64,000 nucleotides of DNA from the NCBI GenBank assembly GCA_020852515.1, contig JADZAS010000010.1, positions 1-64,000 on the forward strand, read 5' to 3'. The translations under genes and the position numbers were made by a program. The notes under the pieces are model-generated. The model was given only the letters and a program-made list of their open reading frames with translations, had not been told where the DNA came from and ran no database searches. This stretch comes from Phycisphaerales bacterium. Lineage in GTDB: Bacteria > Planctomycetota > Phycisphaerae > Phycisphaerales > UBA5793. Below, one piece after another: positions 19,876-28,070 of the stretch (positions within the stretch are counted from its first letter, which is position 1; each line of letters starts with the position of its first letter).

Positions 19876-20640
19876 TTACGCTGCGATCTTCAGTTCGTCC
19901 TCGCCGCCGGCGGGCTGCCCGCCAGTCGGCACGAACATCTGCTGCTCGACCGGTCCGCCAAAGGCGATGCCCATCGCCACAGGCAGCGACCACGGCCCAA
20001 CCAGGCCGCGCTGGGTGCGCCACCGCGCGAAGTACGTCGCGGTCTTGTTCGCATCGACCGGGTCGAACTCGTACAGAATCGGGTTCTTCGTGAACGCGCC
20101 CACGAACTTCGCATCATCCGGGTTCGCCGTCGCGCCCGTCGCGACGTACACATAGAGCTCGATCTGAATCGCGCCCGCTGGCTTGCGCCGGCTCGCCGGC
20201 GTGTTCTCATCGGCGTAACGAATCTGATGCGTGCCGCTGAACGCGCTGACGATGTTCAGCAGCGGCGCCGTCACCGGAGCCGGAATCGGCGTGGGCGTCG
20301 TGTCATCAACGTGGATGCCCAGCGCGAGCTTGTCATCGTTGGACACCGCGACGTTGCTCTTGATCATCATCGCGTACACGCGGCAGGAAGCCGTCGCCGA
20401 GGCCTTGAGCGCATCCTTCTGAGCGATCGAATTGGGCGTGCGCGTCGAGTTCGACTGCACGGTCTGATACGCCGCTGCATACTGCGTGTTGAGGTTGCTG
20501 ATGATGACCGCGTCCGAAGCGTCCAGGCCATACTTGCCCGGATCGGCGGCGATCAGCGTCGAAAACGTGTTGAGCCAGTCCTTGAATCCCGCATCGGTTG
20601 AGGGGATGTAGGAGCCGCTCTGGTTGTATGCCTTGGTCAT
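19876..20640 (-). CDS. Hypothetical protein with Fn3/Ig-like C-terminal half
   Basis: A 254-residue protein, first gene of the module. The N-terminal 125 residues are helical with regular spacing (DAGFKDWLNTFSTLIAADPGKYGL ... DALKASATASCRVYAMMIKS). The C-terminal half is a beta-sandwich with Trp and Tyr placed as in fibronectin type III domains (IQIELYVYV, ATYFARWRTQRGLVGPW). No signal peptide. GGAG lies 8 bases before ATG 20640. I recall proteins of this architecture from other planctomycetes without a known function. A role as a structural or particle-surface protein is speculative. Confidence 0.65.
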   Translation of the reverse strand: MTKAYNQSGSYIPSTDAGFKDWLNTFSTLIAADPGKYGLDASDAVIISNLNTQYAAAYQTVQSNSTRTPNSIAQKDALKASATASCRVYAMMIKSNVAVSNDDKLALGIHVDDTTPTPIPAPVTAPLLNIVSAFSGTHQIRYADENTPASRRKPAGAIQIELYVYVATGATANPDDAKFVGAFTKNPILYEFDPVDANKTATYFARWRTQRGLVGPWSLPVAMGIAFGGPVEQQMFVPTGGQPAGGEDELKIAA

Positions 20641-21065
20641 GGCATGATCTCCAGTGCCCCCAGCCGGCGCGCGAAAACCACGCAGCCGCCCGAAGGCGGT
20701 TCAAAGGAAACAGTTCTGCGGCTATGGTCAGTTTCCCACGAACCCGCGATCCCCGAGGGGGGACACGACATCGAAAGGCCCTGGCCGGACCGCGACAATA
20801 CGAAGCGTTTCTCCCCACTCCGCATCACCGTCATGCCTCAAATCGGCGGCGAGCTCGGCAGTCTTGATACAGGCGGGGAAAAAAAGTTCAACTTATCGCT
20901 TCGGCCTCAAGAACGACCGCGATCCAGCCTCATTCGCGCGTTTGCTGCGGGGAAACAGGCAAACCGCACCGTGGTCGGCAATCGCCGAAAAAAGCCATCG
21001 CGCGGCGAGAGATTCAGCAGAGTGAAGCCCGGAAGAGAGAGCGGCCGTGCGGATCACAGGCCAGA
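20641..21065 (-). other. Intergenic region between module and defence island
   Basis: 425 bases with no supported gene or tRNA. It must hold the promoter of the gene at 19876 and the end of the zinc-finger-like gene at 21066. A run of seven T (minus strand) lies near 20880-20886 without a strong stem before it. Nothing else is recognised. It is a plausible junction between an acquired island and its neighbour, but no repeats or att sites are visible. Confidence 0.5.
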
Positions 21066-21281
21066 CTATGCAAATTCAGCCGCCAAGGCTTGGAGCTTGG
21101 AAATGTCCGCCTTGATCGTCGCGAGCGCGCAAGCAGCGCAGTAATGGTCAGGAGAGCGCCCGTTCCATACCTTGAGCCGCTTATCGCCTCGGGCCAGCCG
21201 ATGCTTCCTGTTGTGCTGGCAATCGTGCGCTCTAATCGCTACGTCAACCGCGCATCGCTGAACCAGCGACTTCCTAGCCAT
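21066..21281 (-). CDS. Small zinc-finger-like protein coupled to helicase
   Basis: A 71-residue protein with a Cys/His arrangement: C-x2-N-x2-H around residue 20 and H-Y-C-x2-C around residue 46, plus GDKRL between them. This pattern suggests one zinc site that could bind nucleic acid or stabilise a partner. A perfect ribosome site (AAGGAGG, 7-base gap) precedes ATG 21281 inside the end of the helicase gene, and the two genes overlap by 8 bases, so co-translation is likely. It could be a subunit of the helicase at 21274-23070. The family is not named with certainty. Confidence 0.7.
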   Translation of the reverse strand: MARKSLVQRCAVDVAIRAHDCQHNRKHRLARGDKRLKVWNGRSPDHYCAACALATIKADISKLQALAAEFA

Positions 21282-23070
21282 CGAACACCTCCTTTTCCGC
21301 TGCGGAAACGATCGCCCCAAACTGCTCCTTGATCCCATCCAACTCTTGTCGGCTGAACTCATGGCGCTCCCCCTTGCCATGACCCAGCACCTCGTACACG
21401 CGTCGATTAATCGCGGTGATCAGAACTTGGAAGTTCGTGCGGCCAAGCCGCTTCTTATCCAAGTCATGCCCTTCATGATTGACATTCCGCTCCCCAAGAA
21501 TTCGGCCAACCTCGTTACGTATTCGAGCATCAAGTGCAACTCTTGCCGCCTGGCGCTCGCGAACTCGAGTTGTGGGAACGGGCTGAAGAAGCGCATCGCG
21601 CGCTTGGTCCGCTGTCACGCCATGCTCGCGCAAGGTTTCGAAAGCCTGCTTAACATCATCTCTCTCGAGAAGCGGAATCTCTTGAAGTCGCACCGCGCTT
21701 TGCGAGCGAACCTCCAGATCCCCCGCTGCTGTTCGCACGCGCGGCGTCAGATGGAGTTCACTGGCGTTTGAGAAATCGAGAGACTCCACCGGAAGGAGTT
21801 CGCTAAAGTACTCTTGATCCGCGTCACTGTACTCGCGAAAATCATCCCACCGACTTGCGATGTTGCTTCCTGCGTGAAAAACGACCGTCCCCTGATTCAA
21901 GGCATGCCCCGGGGAGCCCTGCTGGATCACGCGCATAATCCGGCCCACGAACTGAATGAACGGAGAGAGGTTCGCGAAAATACTGAACACCGCTGCGACC
22001 GAGAGGTACGGATGATCAAAGCCCTCACCGAGTTTCCGCACTTGCACAATGACGTCCAGACCGTGATTGTCCAGTTTGTCGAACACTCGGTCGTTTGCTG
22101 CACTGTCCGCTCGGCTGTGAACATAGTCCGCCCGCTGCCCTCTCGCGCGGTAGGCCTCAACTACCTGAATGCAGTGCTCGTAGTTCAGGGCAGACGCGAT
22201 GATCTTCAGTTGTTTCTCACCGGTGGACGCACGAAGCCGCTGCAATTCGCGAATCGATGCGTCTACGATTGTGTTCAGAGTTTCCGTTGAGGTCACGATG
22301 CTGCGGCGAAAATCGGCTTCCTGCTCGCCGAGCCGCCGCACCTCATCGAGTGCCACCTCGATCTCTTGACCATCTTCGCGTCGCACGTATCTCAGGCTCG
22401 CCGGATTCAGAACCAGCGCCTTCAGCCGCTTGCAGTAGCCCGCCTCGATCGCATCCGCTACAGGGTACGAGTAGATGATATCTCCGGCCATTCGCTGGCC
22501 GTCCGCCCGAAGCGGTGTTGCGCTGTAGTTGATGATCCGCGCGCGTGGAAAGTGATCCTTGAGGTTCGCCCACGTCTCCGCAACGCTGTGGTGTCCCTCG
22601 TCAAAGATGATCAGGTCGAAGTAATCGGATCGCAGCTTTCCCAACCACCGGTTGTCCGGTCCTTGCAATTGGTGGATGTTTGTGATGACAACGTGGGCTT
22701 CGTCCAGGTCACCGGTATTCGTCTTCGTTCCTCGAATCTCGACCGGTTCGGGATAGGGTGCCCCATCCAGCACTGCACACTTGATGTAGAACATCTCCGG
22801 CCGTGTGGGGTCGAAGTCATCGTGCAGCTGCTTGGCGATGCGGGTACCCGGCGCGACGACAAGAGTACGTTTCGACTCGAAGGCGAATGGCGCCAGGGTG
22901 ATGCAACCGGACTTGCCGCAGCCGACTGGCAGCACGATGCCAAGCTCACGCCGCGTATCGCCGGTTGCTTTGACTTCGACGAGTTTGTTGTGCGCGGCGC
23001 GCTGGGGATCGCGGATCAACGCGTTCCCTTCGATCTTGGGCTGGCGAGTCTGAAATGGGTTGTCGGGCAT
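21274..23070 (-). CDS. SF2 DEAD/DEAH-type helicase of restriction family
   Basis: A 598-residue superfamily 2 helicase resembling type III/type I restriction translocases. Visible: Walker A PVGCGKSG near residue 50, DEGH near residue 155, INYSATPLRADG (motif III), a C-terminal RecA lobe with VRKLGEGFDHP and QFVGRIMRV (motif VI). I see no PD-(D/E)XK, HNH or GIY-YIG domain; the last 150 residues are helical. ATG 23070 has GAGGTG upstream. It is separated by about 500 bases from the GIY-YIG helicase gene and overlaps the small zinc-finger gene. Probable role: DNA translocation in a restriction or defence system. Confidence 0.85.
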   Translation of the reverse strand: MPDNPFQTRQPKIEGNALIRDPQRAAHNKLVEVKATGDTRRELGIVLPVGCGKSGCITLAPFAFESKRTLVVAPGTRIAKQLHDDFDPTRPEMFYIKCAVLDGAPYPEPVEIRGTKTNTGDLDEAHVVITNIHQLQGPDNRWLGKLRSDYFDLIIFDEGHHSVAETWANLKDHFPRARIINYSATPLRADGQRMAGDIIYSYPVADAIEAGYCKRLKALVLNPASLRYVRREDGQEIEVALDEVRRLGEQEADFRRSIVTSTETLNTIVDASIRELQRLRASTGEKQLKIIASALNYEHCIQVVEAYRARGQRADYVHSRADSAANDRVFDKLDNHGLDVIVQVRKLGEGFDHPYLSVAAVFSIFANLSPFIQFVGRIMRVIQQGSPGHALNQGTVVFHAGSNIASRWDDFREYSDADQEYFSELLPVESLDFSNASELHLTPRVRTAAGDLEVRSQSAVRLQEIPLLERDDVKQAFETLREHGVTADQARDALLQPVPTTRVRERQAARVALDARIRNEVGRILGERNVNHEGHDLDKKRLGRTNFQVLITAINRRVYEVLGHGKGERHEFSRQELDGIKEQFGAIVSAAEKEVFDG

Positions 23071-23180
23071 AGCGTCACCTCGTTCTGTTCCGAATCGCGA
23101 TCCCGTAAGGATACTGTTCGGGACAGCCCCAGGCAAGGGGGTCGGCGGACGAGATAGACACGCGAACCGCCCTCAGGAGC

Positions 23181-23513
23181 TCAATAAAGCCGTCGGACCT
23201 CGCGAAGCGGCCCGCAGTCGCGCGTTTGACTCGGTCTCACGGCCGAAATGAGCCGTTGTTTTGCGCGGATGGGGGGTTGCGCTGTATGTTTGCCGGTTTG
23301 GGTCATATGAATCCCCGGTTCCCTCGTATGCGGCGGCGCTTGGCCCGCCTGAGTCCCGGCCTGGCCCGTATGAATCCCCGCCTGCCCCCTGCGCGCCAGC
23401 GCGTGGCGCATCCAAGGGAACGCCCCCGCGATCAGCCCCAACCGGGCAAACATACGGCGCAACACTTCAACTCTCCGAGCCATGGGGTCAATCCATACGA
23501 TCAGCGCGTGCAT
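23181..23513 (-). CDS. Putative 110-residue heptad-repeat protein
   Basis: An open frame between the two helicase genes. Residues about 43-84 are six consecutive seven-residue units, for example GQAGIHT, GQAGTQA, GQAPPHT, REPGIHM, TQTGKHT, AQPPIRA, following a basic amphipathic N terminus (RRMFARLGLIAGAFPWMRHAL). The units come from 21-bp tandem repeats that keep this frame open. No good ribosome site is seen before ATG 23513, so expression is uncertain. It may be a real small protein or a frame that is open because of the repeat. Confidence 0.35.
   Translation of the reverse strand: MHALIVWIDPMARRVEVLRRMFARLGLIAGAFPWMRHALARRGQAGIHTGQAGTQAGQAPPHTREPGIHMTQTGKHTAQPPIRAKQRLISAVRPSQTRDCGPLREVRRLY
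23262..23387 (-). repeat. Six degenerate 21-bp tandem repeats
   Basis: Six contiguous units of exactly 21 bases; two units share TATGAATCCCCG on the plus strand (in 23304-23324 and 23367-23387). The units are adjacent with no spacers, so this is not a CRISPR array. The length being a multiple of three and the conserved Gln-x-x-x-His/Gln register on the minus strand suggest the repeats are, or were, coding. Confidence 0.6.
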
Positions 23514-23565
23514 TCTCGCGCGTCGTGGGCGATCGGTCGGCGGTGACCCGCTTCCGACGCCGAGA

Positions 23566-26067
23566 TTACTCCGACACGACCCGCTCGAACGTCTCTCGAA
23601 AATCCTCTTCCGTAAGTTCGGTATCCCACAGCCCCAGTTCCAGCGGGCGGTGTCGCTCCACTCCCATGTACCGCAGGCTCGCATCCTCGTACCGGCGGAA
23701 CTTCCACACCGCGTCGTTCATCAGTTGGCTGTTGAACACGCCAAGTGTCACGAGCCGGTCAAAGTCCGCCGTGGTCAGGCCCGTCACTCTCTGGAAGAGT
23801 CGAGGCTCGATCTTCGTGATGACATCCTTCAATCGCTGCTCGCGATAATCGGTGAGGTACATGAACACGGGGACCCGAGCGGCAAACTTCAGAAGCTTCT
23901 CCTGCACCTGCTTTCGCAGGCTCTTGCGCTCCTTTTCTGCTTCGGTCAGTTCCTTCTTCTCCTTGGCCGACAAGTCATCACCGTCTGCAACCTTACGCTT
24001 GGCGTCCTTGATCTGCTCTGAGCGGTTGATGATCGTCTCCAGATCAGCGTTGAGATTACGGAAGCCCTCGATGTTCATCAGCGCCTTGAGTATTTCCTCA
24101 TCTTCCATGAGCCGGCCGAGGGTCGCATCATCCACGTTCACCAGAAGAACGCTCTCCCAGCGCTTGGCCAGCAGCGTGGCGCTCGTGCCAGCCGTCGCGA
24201 GGTCGAGAATCGCTTCCGCGTCGAGTTGCCGCATCGCGCTGCCGTCATATGCGAGAACGGGCAGGAACCCGACCAACTCCGCCACGCGCTGCTCAGGCGT
24301 GGCATCATCCGTCGCCAGCCGCGAGCCGTAATCCGCGATCTGCCGCAGCGCGCGGTTCGGGGCGAAATCGAAGACGTAGCATTCCGGCTTGACGACGATC
24401 TCATCGCCGTTCTCTCCGGGTACGATCCACGGCGACTGCACGCGAAACGCACTTTGAAAGTACGTTTCCGGGCTGGAGCACTTGCGCAGCATCAGCATCC
24501 CCGTCCACGGCCGCACTGTGACTCCCGTCGTCAGCTTGCCGCAGGAGAGCGTGATGGTTCTCGTCGCCAGCGGTTCGCCCATCGCCTCCAGCACGGGCGG
24601 CAGCGCTTCGGCTCCGATTCCCGCCTGCGCTCCCGCCGCCACGACCACCTTGAAATCGTGATAGAACGTGTTCTGCCGCGCTTCGAGTAGATTGGCCATC
24701 GCATGACACGACGCCACGCTCGGCAGGAACCAGAAGGTGTGGTTCAGCACGCCCATCAGGCGCGCATCGGAGAACGGCAGCGGCGGCTTTTCCCGCCCAA
24801 GTTTCAAATCCTCAACCGTTGTCCCGCGGTACGCCCCGCGAATCAGGTCCAGCCACTTCTGAACTTCGTCCTCATGCTCGAATTTTGCCTGGGCTCTGTC
24901 CCCGTCTGCACGAAAGAACTCGTTCAGGTCGAACTCGTTGAACTCGCCCATCTCCGCAACCTGCCGAATGTCATCCGGAAGCGTATAGGTCATCAGGACC
25001 AGCCTCGGCAGCGCGGCGTAAGGATTCGGTCCCGGCCCCTGCCAGTCGCGCTTGGCGCGCTGTTCATCGCTGTAGGTCCAGTTGTAAATCTGCTCCTCGA
25101 TGAACTCGCCTGATGCCAGCGCCCGGAACGGCGTTCCCGACAGGTACAGATAGTGCCCCGTCGTGATCGGCAAAATGTCTTCGTCAAACGCCTGCTCGTC
25201 TTTGGTCACTTCGGCCGTCACTTCGCCGGAATCTTCCTCATCCGCGCCGAAAAGTCCCTTGGCGTTCTCTCGCCATGCGCCGTAGTGGTACTCATCCAGA
25301 ATCACGCAATCCCAATTGGTTTCGTGGACCCATTCATTGCGCGGCTTGATCGCCCCCGCTGGCGTGCGCTGAAGGAAATCCTGAAAGCTCCCAAAGCACA
25401 CGATCGGCCTCTTCTTGTTGGCCTTCTGGTATGTCAGTTCTCCATCGCGCGTGATAAACTGCCAACCCTCGAAATCGATGTGCCGCTCAAGGTCTTCCGC
25501 CCAGGCGTGCTTGACCGCTGGCTTGAACGTCAGCACCAGGACCTTCTTCCACCCCATGCGCTTCGCAAGCTGATACGCGGCAAAGGTCTTACCGAAGCGC
25601 ATTTTTGCGTTCCAGAGAAAGTGCGGCGTATGCCCCTTCTGCTCGGTGGCGGCGCGGGTGAAATAGTCGGCCGTCATTGCGACGGCCTGCTCCTGCTCCG
25701 GCCGCAGGCAAAAACTCAGCGTGCGGTCTTCGACGTTCGCCCGCCGCTCGCGCACAGCCAGAATCGCCGCCTGGACATCATTGATCGTGCAGCGGAACCA
25801 TTCGTGCGACGGGTTGGGAATGCCACGCGCTCGCAAGTGACGGTGAACATCGCGGTCGGTGAAGCTCGATCCATCCGGCCTCATGGCCGGCTCGATCAAT
25901 TTGATGTCGTACCCGGTGAATCCGCCGGGAAACTGCTGCGCTATGCGCCCCGCCGCGCTCTGCTCGGTGTAGCCGACCTTCAGTAAGCCCGCATGATCGG
26001 GGTGCGTGCTGGCAAAGGCGTAGATCGTCGGAGTCGCGCCAGGACGGGGCGGGAAAAAGTCGGCCAT
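23566..26067 (-). CDS. GIY-YIG nuclease fused to SF2 helicase (restriction enzyme)
   Basis: An 833-residue protein. Residues 14-100 form a GIY-YIG (T5orf172-like) nuclease: TIYAF, LLKVGYTEQ and a conserved Arg-rich helix. From about residue 115 comes an SF2 helicase with a Walker A variant AKMRFGKT (about 155), ILDEYHYG box, YLSGTPFR, and a C-terminal lobe with TGVTVRPWTGMLML and YFQSAFRVQSPW. A charged coiled segment (DAKRKVADGDDLSAKEKKEL) lies near residue 690. Its ATG follows the methyltransferase stop directly (TAAATG), so the two are coupled as methylase and nuclease of one restriction-modification system. Confidence 0.88.
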   Translation of the reverse strand: MADFFPPRPGATPTIYAFASTHPDHAGLLKVGYTEQSAAGRIAQQFPGGFTGYDIKLIEPAMRPDGSSFTDRDVHRHLRARGIPNPSHEWFRCTINDVQAAILAVRERRANVEDRTLSFCLRPEQEQAVAMTADYFTRAATEQKGHTPHFLWNAKMRFGKTFAAYQLAKRMGWKKVLVLTFKPAVKHAWAEDLERHIDFEGWQFITRDGELTYQKANKKRPIVCFGSFQDFLQRTPAGAIKPRNEWVHETNWDCVILDEYHYGAWRENAKGLFGADEEDSGEVTAEVTKDEQAFDEDILPITTGHYLYLSGTPFRALASGEFIEEQIYNWTYSDEQRAKRDWQGPGPNPYAALPRLVLMTYTLPDDIRQVAEMGEFNEFDLNEFFRADGDRAQAKFEHEDEVQKWLDLIRGAYRGTTVEDLKLGREKPPLPFSDARLMGVLNHTFWFLPSVASCHAMANLLEARQNTFYHDFKVVVAAGAQAGIGAEALPPVLEAMGEPLATRTITLSCGKLTTGVTVRPWTGMLMLRKCSSPETYFQSAFRVQSPWIVPGENGDEIVVKPECYVFDFAPNRALRQIADYGSRLATDDATPEQRVAELVGFLPVLAYDGSAMRQLDAEAILDLATAGTSATLLAKRWESVLLVNVDDATLGRLMEDEEILKALMNIEGFRNLNADLETIINRSEQIKDAKRKVADGDDLSAKEKKELTEAEKERKSLRKQVQEKLLKFAARVPVFMYLTDYREQRLKDVITKIEPRLFQRVTGLTTADFDRLVTLGVFNSQLMNDAVWKFRRYEDASLRYMGVERHRPLELGLWDTELTEEDFRETFERVVSE

Positions 26068-27576
26068 TTACTCGCTCCCCCATGGCCGAATGGTGTTCTC
26101 AATGTGCGCCACCTCATCCGCATCCAACCGTAGTTCGCCGTAAAGTTCCTCATCAGTCCATGCCTTTGTCGCCGGAAGGAGGGGGACAAACGCAAAGCGG
26201 TCCTTGGTGATGTTCTGCGTGAATAGGGAAGCCGCCACAAGATATCTCACGGTTTTGGTGGTCAGGTAGGCGATAATGTTGCTGGCTTGCCGCTCGTTCG
26301 GGTACGGTCCAATGACCAAGTAGCTTTCGGTACAGACCATGCCCGGTCCCGCAGGAAGAATGCGCGCAAATACCTTGCGCAGTCCGGCAACGTCCGCTTG
26401 TCCGCCGTGGTCGGACGACGCCTTCGACACAAACACCTTCCATGTATCGATCAAGTCGTGACCATCGGGCACCTCGCTCTTCGGAAATAAGCCAATTCCG
26501 TTGCTCGATACTAGAGTCAACCCTCCCGCATTCCGTGGCCTCACCTTCGAGTCGAGTCCGAACGGTTTCCTCGATGAAACACACTCTGAGAGATTTCGCT
26601 CCGACGCACAGCGTTTGGCCTTTCGGACGATCGAAAGCGTTGTTGAGTGTCTAACGAGAGTATCAAGCTCGTTCAGCGGTCTTACTGCGACATCGCGATG
26701 TGCGCCGTGGATATTTGTGAAGCTACAGGGGCCGTGGTAGCCACGGTCCCAAAGGAAGTAGTTCACTCCGCCGGCAATATCGACTCCCGGAAAGCAATCG
26801 CGCGAATCCGAATAATCGATGATGTATCGGATACGGTCGTCCGCGAGCATTTGTTGACGAAAGTCATCGAGACCCTTTCCCCCCGTAAACCAACGCGACG
26901 GTACAATCATTGCTAGAAGCCGCGGTGATAGCTTCTTGGCCTGCTCGATAAACAGATGATATATGGGACGGGCGCTTGAACCGGTACCGCCCCCGTCATT
27001 CAACTGATAAGGGGGGTTTCCAATAATGACGTCGAATTGCACCTCGAAGAGCTCCTGTGGATTGATGCCATGGATGAATGGATACGCATACGCCTCGCGC
27101 GCCTCGCCTCGCTCGTACCCCCCCTTGCTTGCGCCGCAGTCCTCGCACCGGCCGTTGTTGCTCCACCGATGCTTCGTGCGGGGCAGGCGAATATTGCCCT
27201 CGAATGTAGTGAATTTGGTGGCAATGGAATATCTCCCATCGGCCTTCTTTGAACAGTAGACGCTCCGCCGGCTGATCGCGCTGGTGAGTTCACTGGTGGC
27301 CAGCCCGAAGACCTGCTTCGTGAGGATGTGGTCCACGCGCTTCTGCTCGTCAGGCATCTGGTCGCGCAGGCCATCATTCAACCGGCGGGCGATTTCGCGC
27401 AGAAATACGCCGCTCTTGCAGACCGGATCGAGGAACGTCGTTTCGCCCGACCTGAACAAGTCCTGCGGCAGCATGTCAAGCATCGCGCTCGCGAGCTTGG
27501 GCGGCGTGAAAACCTCGTCCGCCGACAGGTTCGCCAAGCACGTAAGGATGTCTGGGTTATGCATTGCTGTATTCAT
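26068..27576 (-). CDS. Adenine-N6 DNA methyltransferase (Eco57I-like)
   Basis: A 502-residue gamma-type adenine methyltransferase. Motif IV is IIGNPPYQL near residue 190. Motif I is FLDPVCKSGVFL near residue 50, in which the usual CGSG is CKSG. A cysteine pair (RCEDCG) near residue 145 with another Cys at about 105 may bind metal. The C-terminal half (MIVPSRWF, then a target-recognition-like region) suits a specificity domain. It is immediately upstream of the GIY-YIG helicase. Base composition here is visibly less GC-rich than in flanking housekeeping genes, pointing to horizontal transfer. ATG 27564 is an alternative start. Confidence 0.88.
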   Translation of the reverse strand: MNTAMHNPDILTCLANLSADEVFTPPKLASAMLDMLPQDLFRSGETTFLDPVCKSGVFLREIARRLNDGLRDQMPDEQKRVDHILTKQVFGLATSELTSAISRRSVYCSKKADGRYSIATKFTTFEGNIRLPRTKHRWSNNGRCEDCGASKGGYERGEAREAYAYPFIHGINPQELFEVQFDVIIGNPPYQLNDGGGTGSSARPIYHLFIEQAKKLSPRLLAMIVPSRWFTGGKGLDDFRQQMLADDRIRYIIDYSDSRDCFPGVDIAGGVNYFLWDRGYHGPCSFTNIHGAHRDVAVRPLNELDTLVRHSTTLSIVRKAKRCASERNLSECVSSRKPFGLDSKVRPRNAGGLTLVSSNGIGLFPKSEVPDGHDLIDTWKVFVSKASSDHGGQADVAGLRKVFARILPAGPGMVCTESYLVIGPYPNERQASNIIAYLTTKTVRYLVAASLFTQNITKDRFAFVPLLPATKAWTDEELYGELRLDADEVAHIENTIRPWGSE

Positions 27577-27624
27577 GGGACTTCTGCGCCAGTCATCGCA
27601 ACTATAAATGCCGGACGGTTCTGT

Positions 27625-28002
27625 CTATAGGCCTAAGCCGCGGTCGAAATCAGGTATATTAGCATTGGGAACGCTTGCCCTAACCGTGGTCCGATCCTGC
27701 GTGGCACCCACTACAAATCCGTGATTAGCCAGCACGTCTTCGACGAACTCATTGCAGTTCACGCGCCACACGATGTTATTGCCTCTACCCCTCGTGTAAT
27801 CCAAGTCGGCTCGTAGAGCAACGGGCGGATCGACGTGAAAGTGGATGCGACCTTCGGGTCCCCACGCGCCTTGCTCATCGTTGGGTTCCCAGACTATCGA
27901 GGTGCTACCGTCATTCTTGCACAGGAATCCAAGAAACTCGTAGTAGTCGTTCGCATTGGAGAACCGCATCTGTCCATTCGTGCCGAAACTGCGCTGATAC
28001 AT
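27625..28002 (-). CDS. Small hypothetical protein in the methyltransferase operon
   Basis: A 125-residue acidic protein with no recognised family. Sequence shows an alternating strand pattern with several Trp and Asn residues (NDYYEFLGFL, IVWEPNDEQGAWGPEG, IHFHVDPP, NNIVWRVNCNEFVEDVLANHGF). It starts 68 bases after the stop of the upstream methylase (28071) and ends 48 bases before the next methylase, so it is embedded in the restriction operon. AAGG precedes ATG 28002. It may be a regulator, inhibitor or specificity accessory; nothing in the sequence decides. Confidence 0.65.
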   Translation of the reverse strand: MYQRSFGTNGQMRFSNANDYYEFLGFLCKNDGSTSIVWEPNDEQGAWGPEGRIHFHVDPPVALRADLDYTRGRGNNIVWRVNCNEFVEDVLANHGFVVGATQDRTTVRASVPNANIPDFDRGLGL

Positions 28003-28070
28003 CTGCTTGCGCCTTTCAGGTTGGTGACTAAGTGACGATATCGAGGTTGTGCGCCGCTGGAACTCACGCC

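Noticed and set aside
23262-23387. CRISPR array
   Set aside because: The 21-bp units are directly adjacent without spacers and are degenerate; no cas genes are present.
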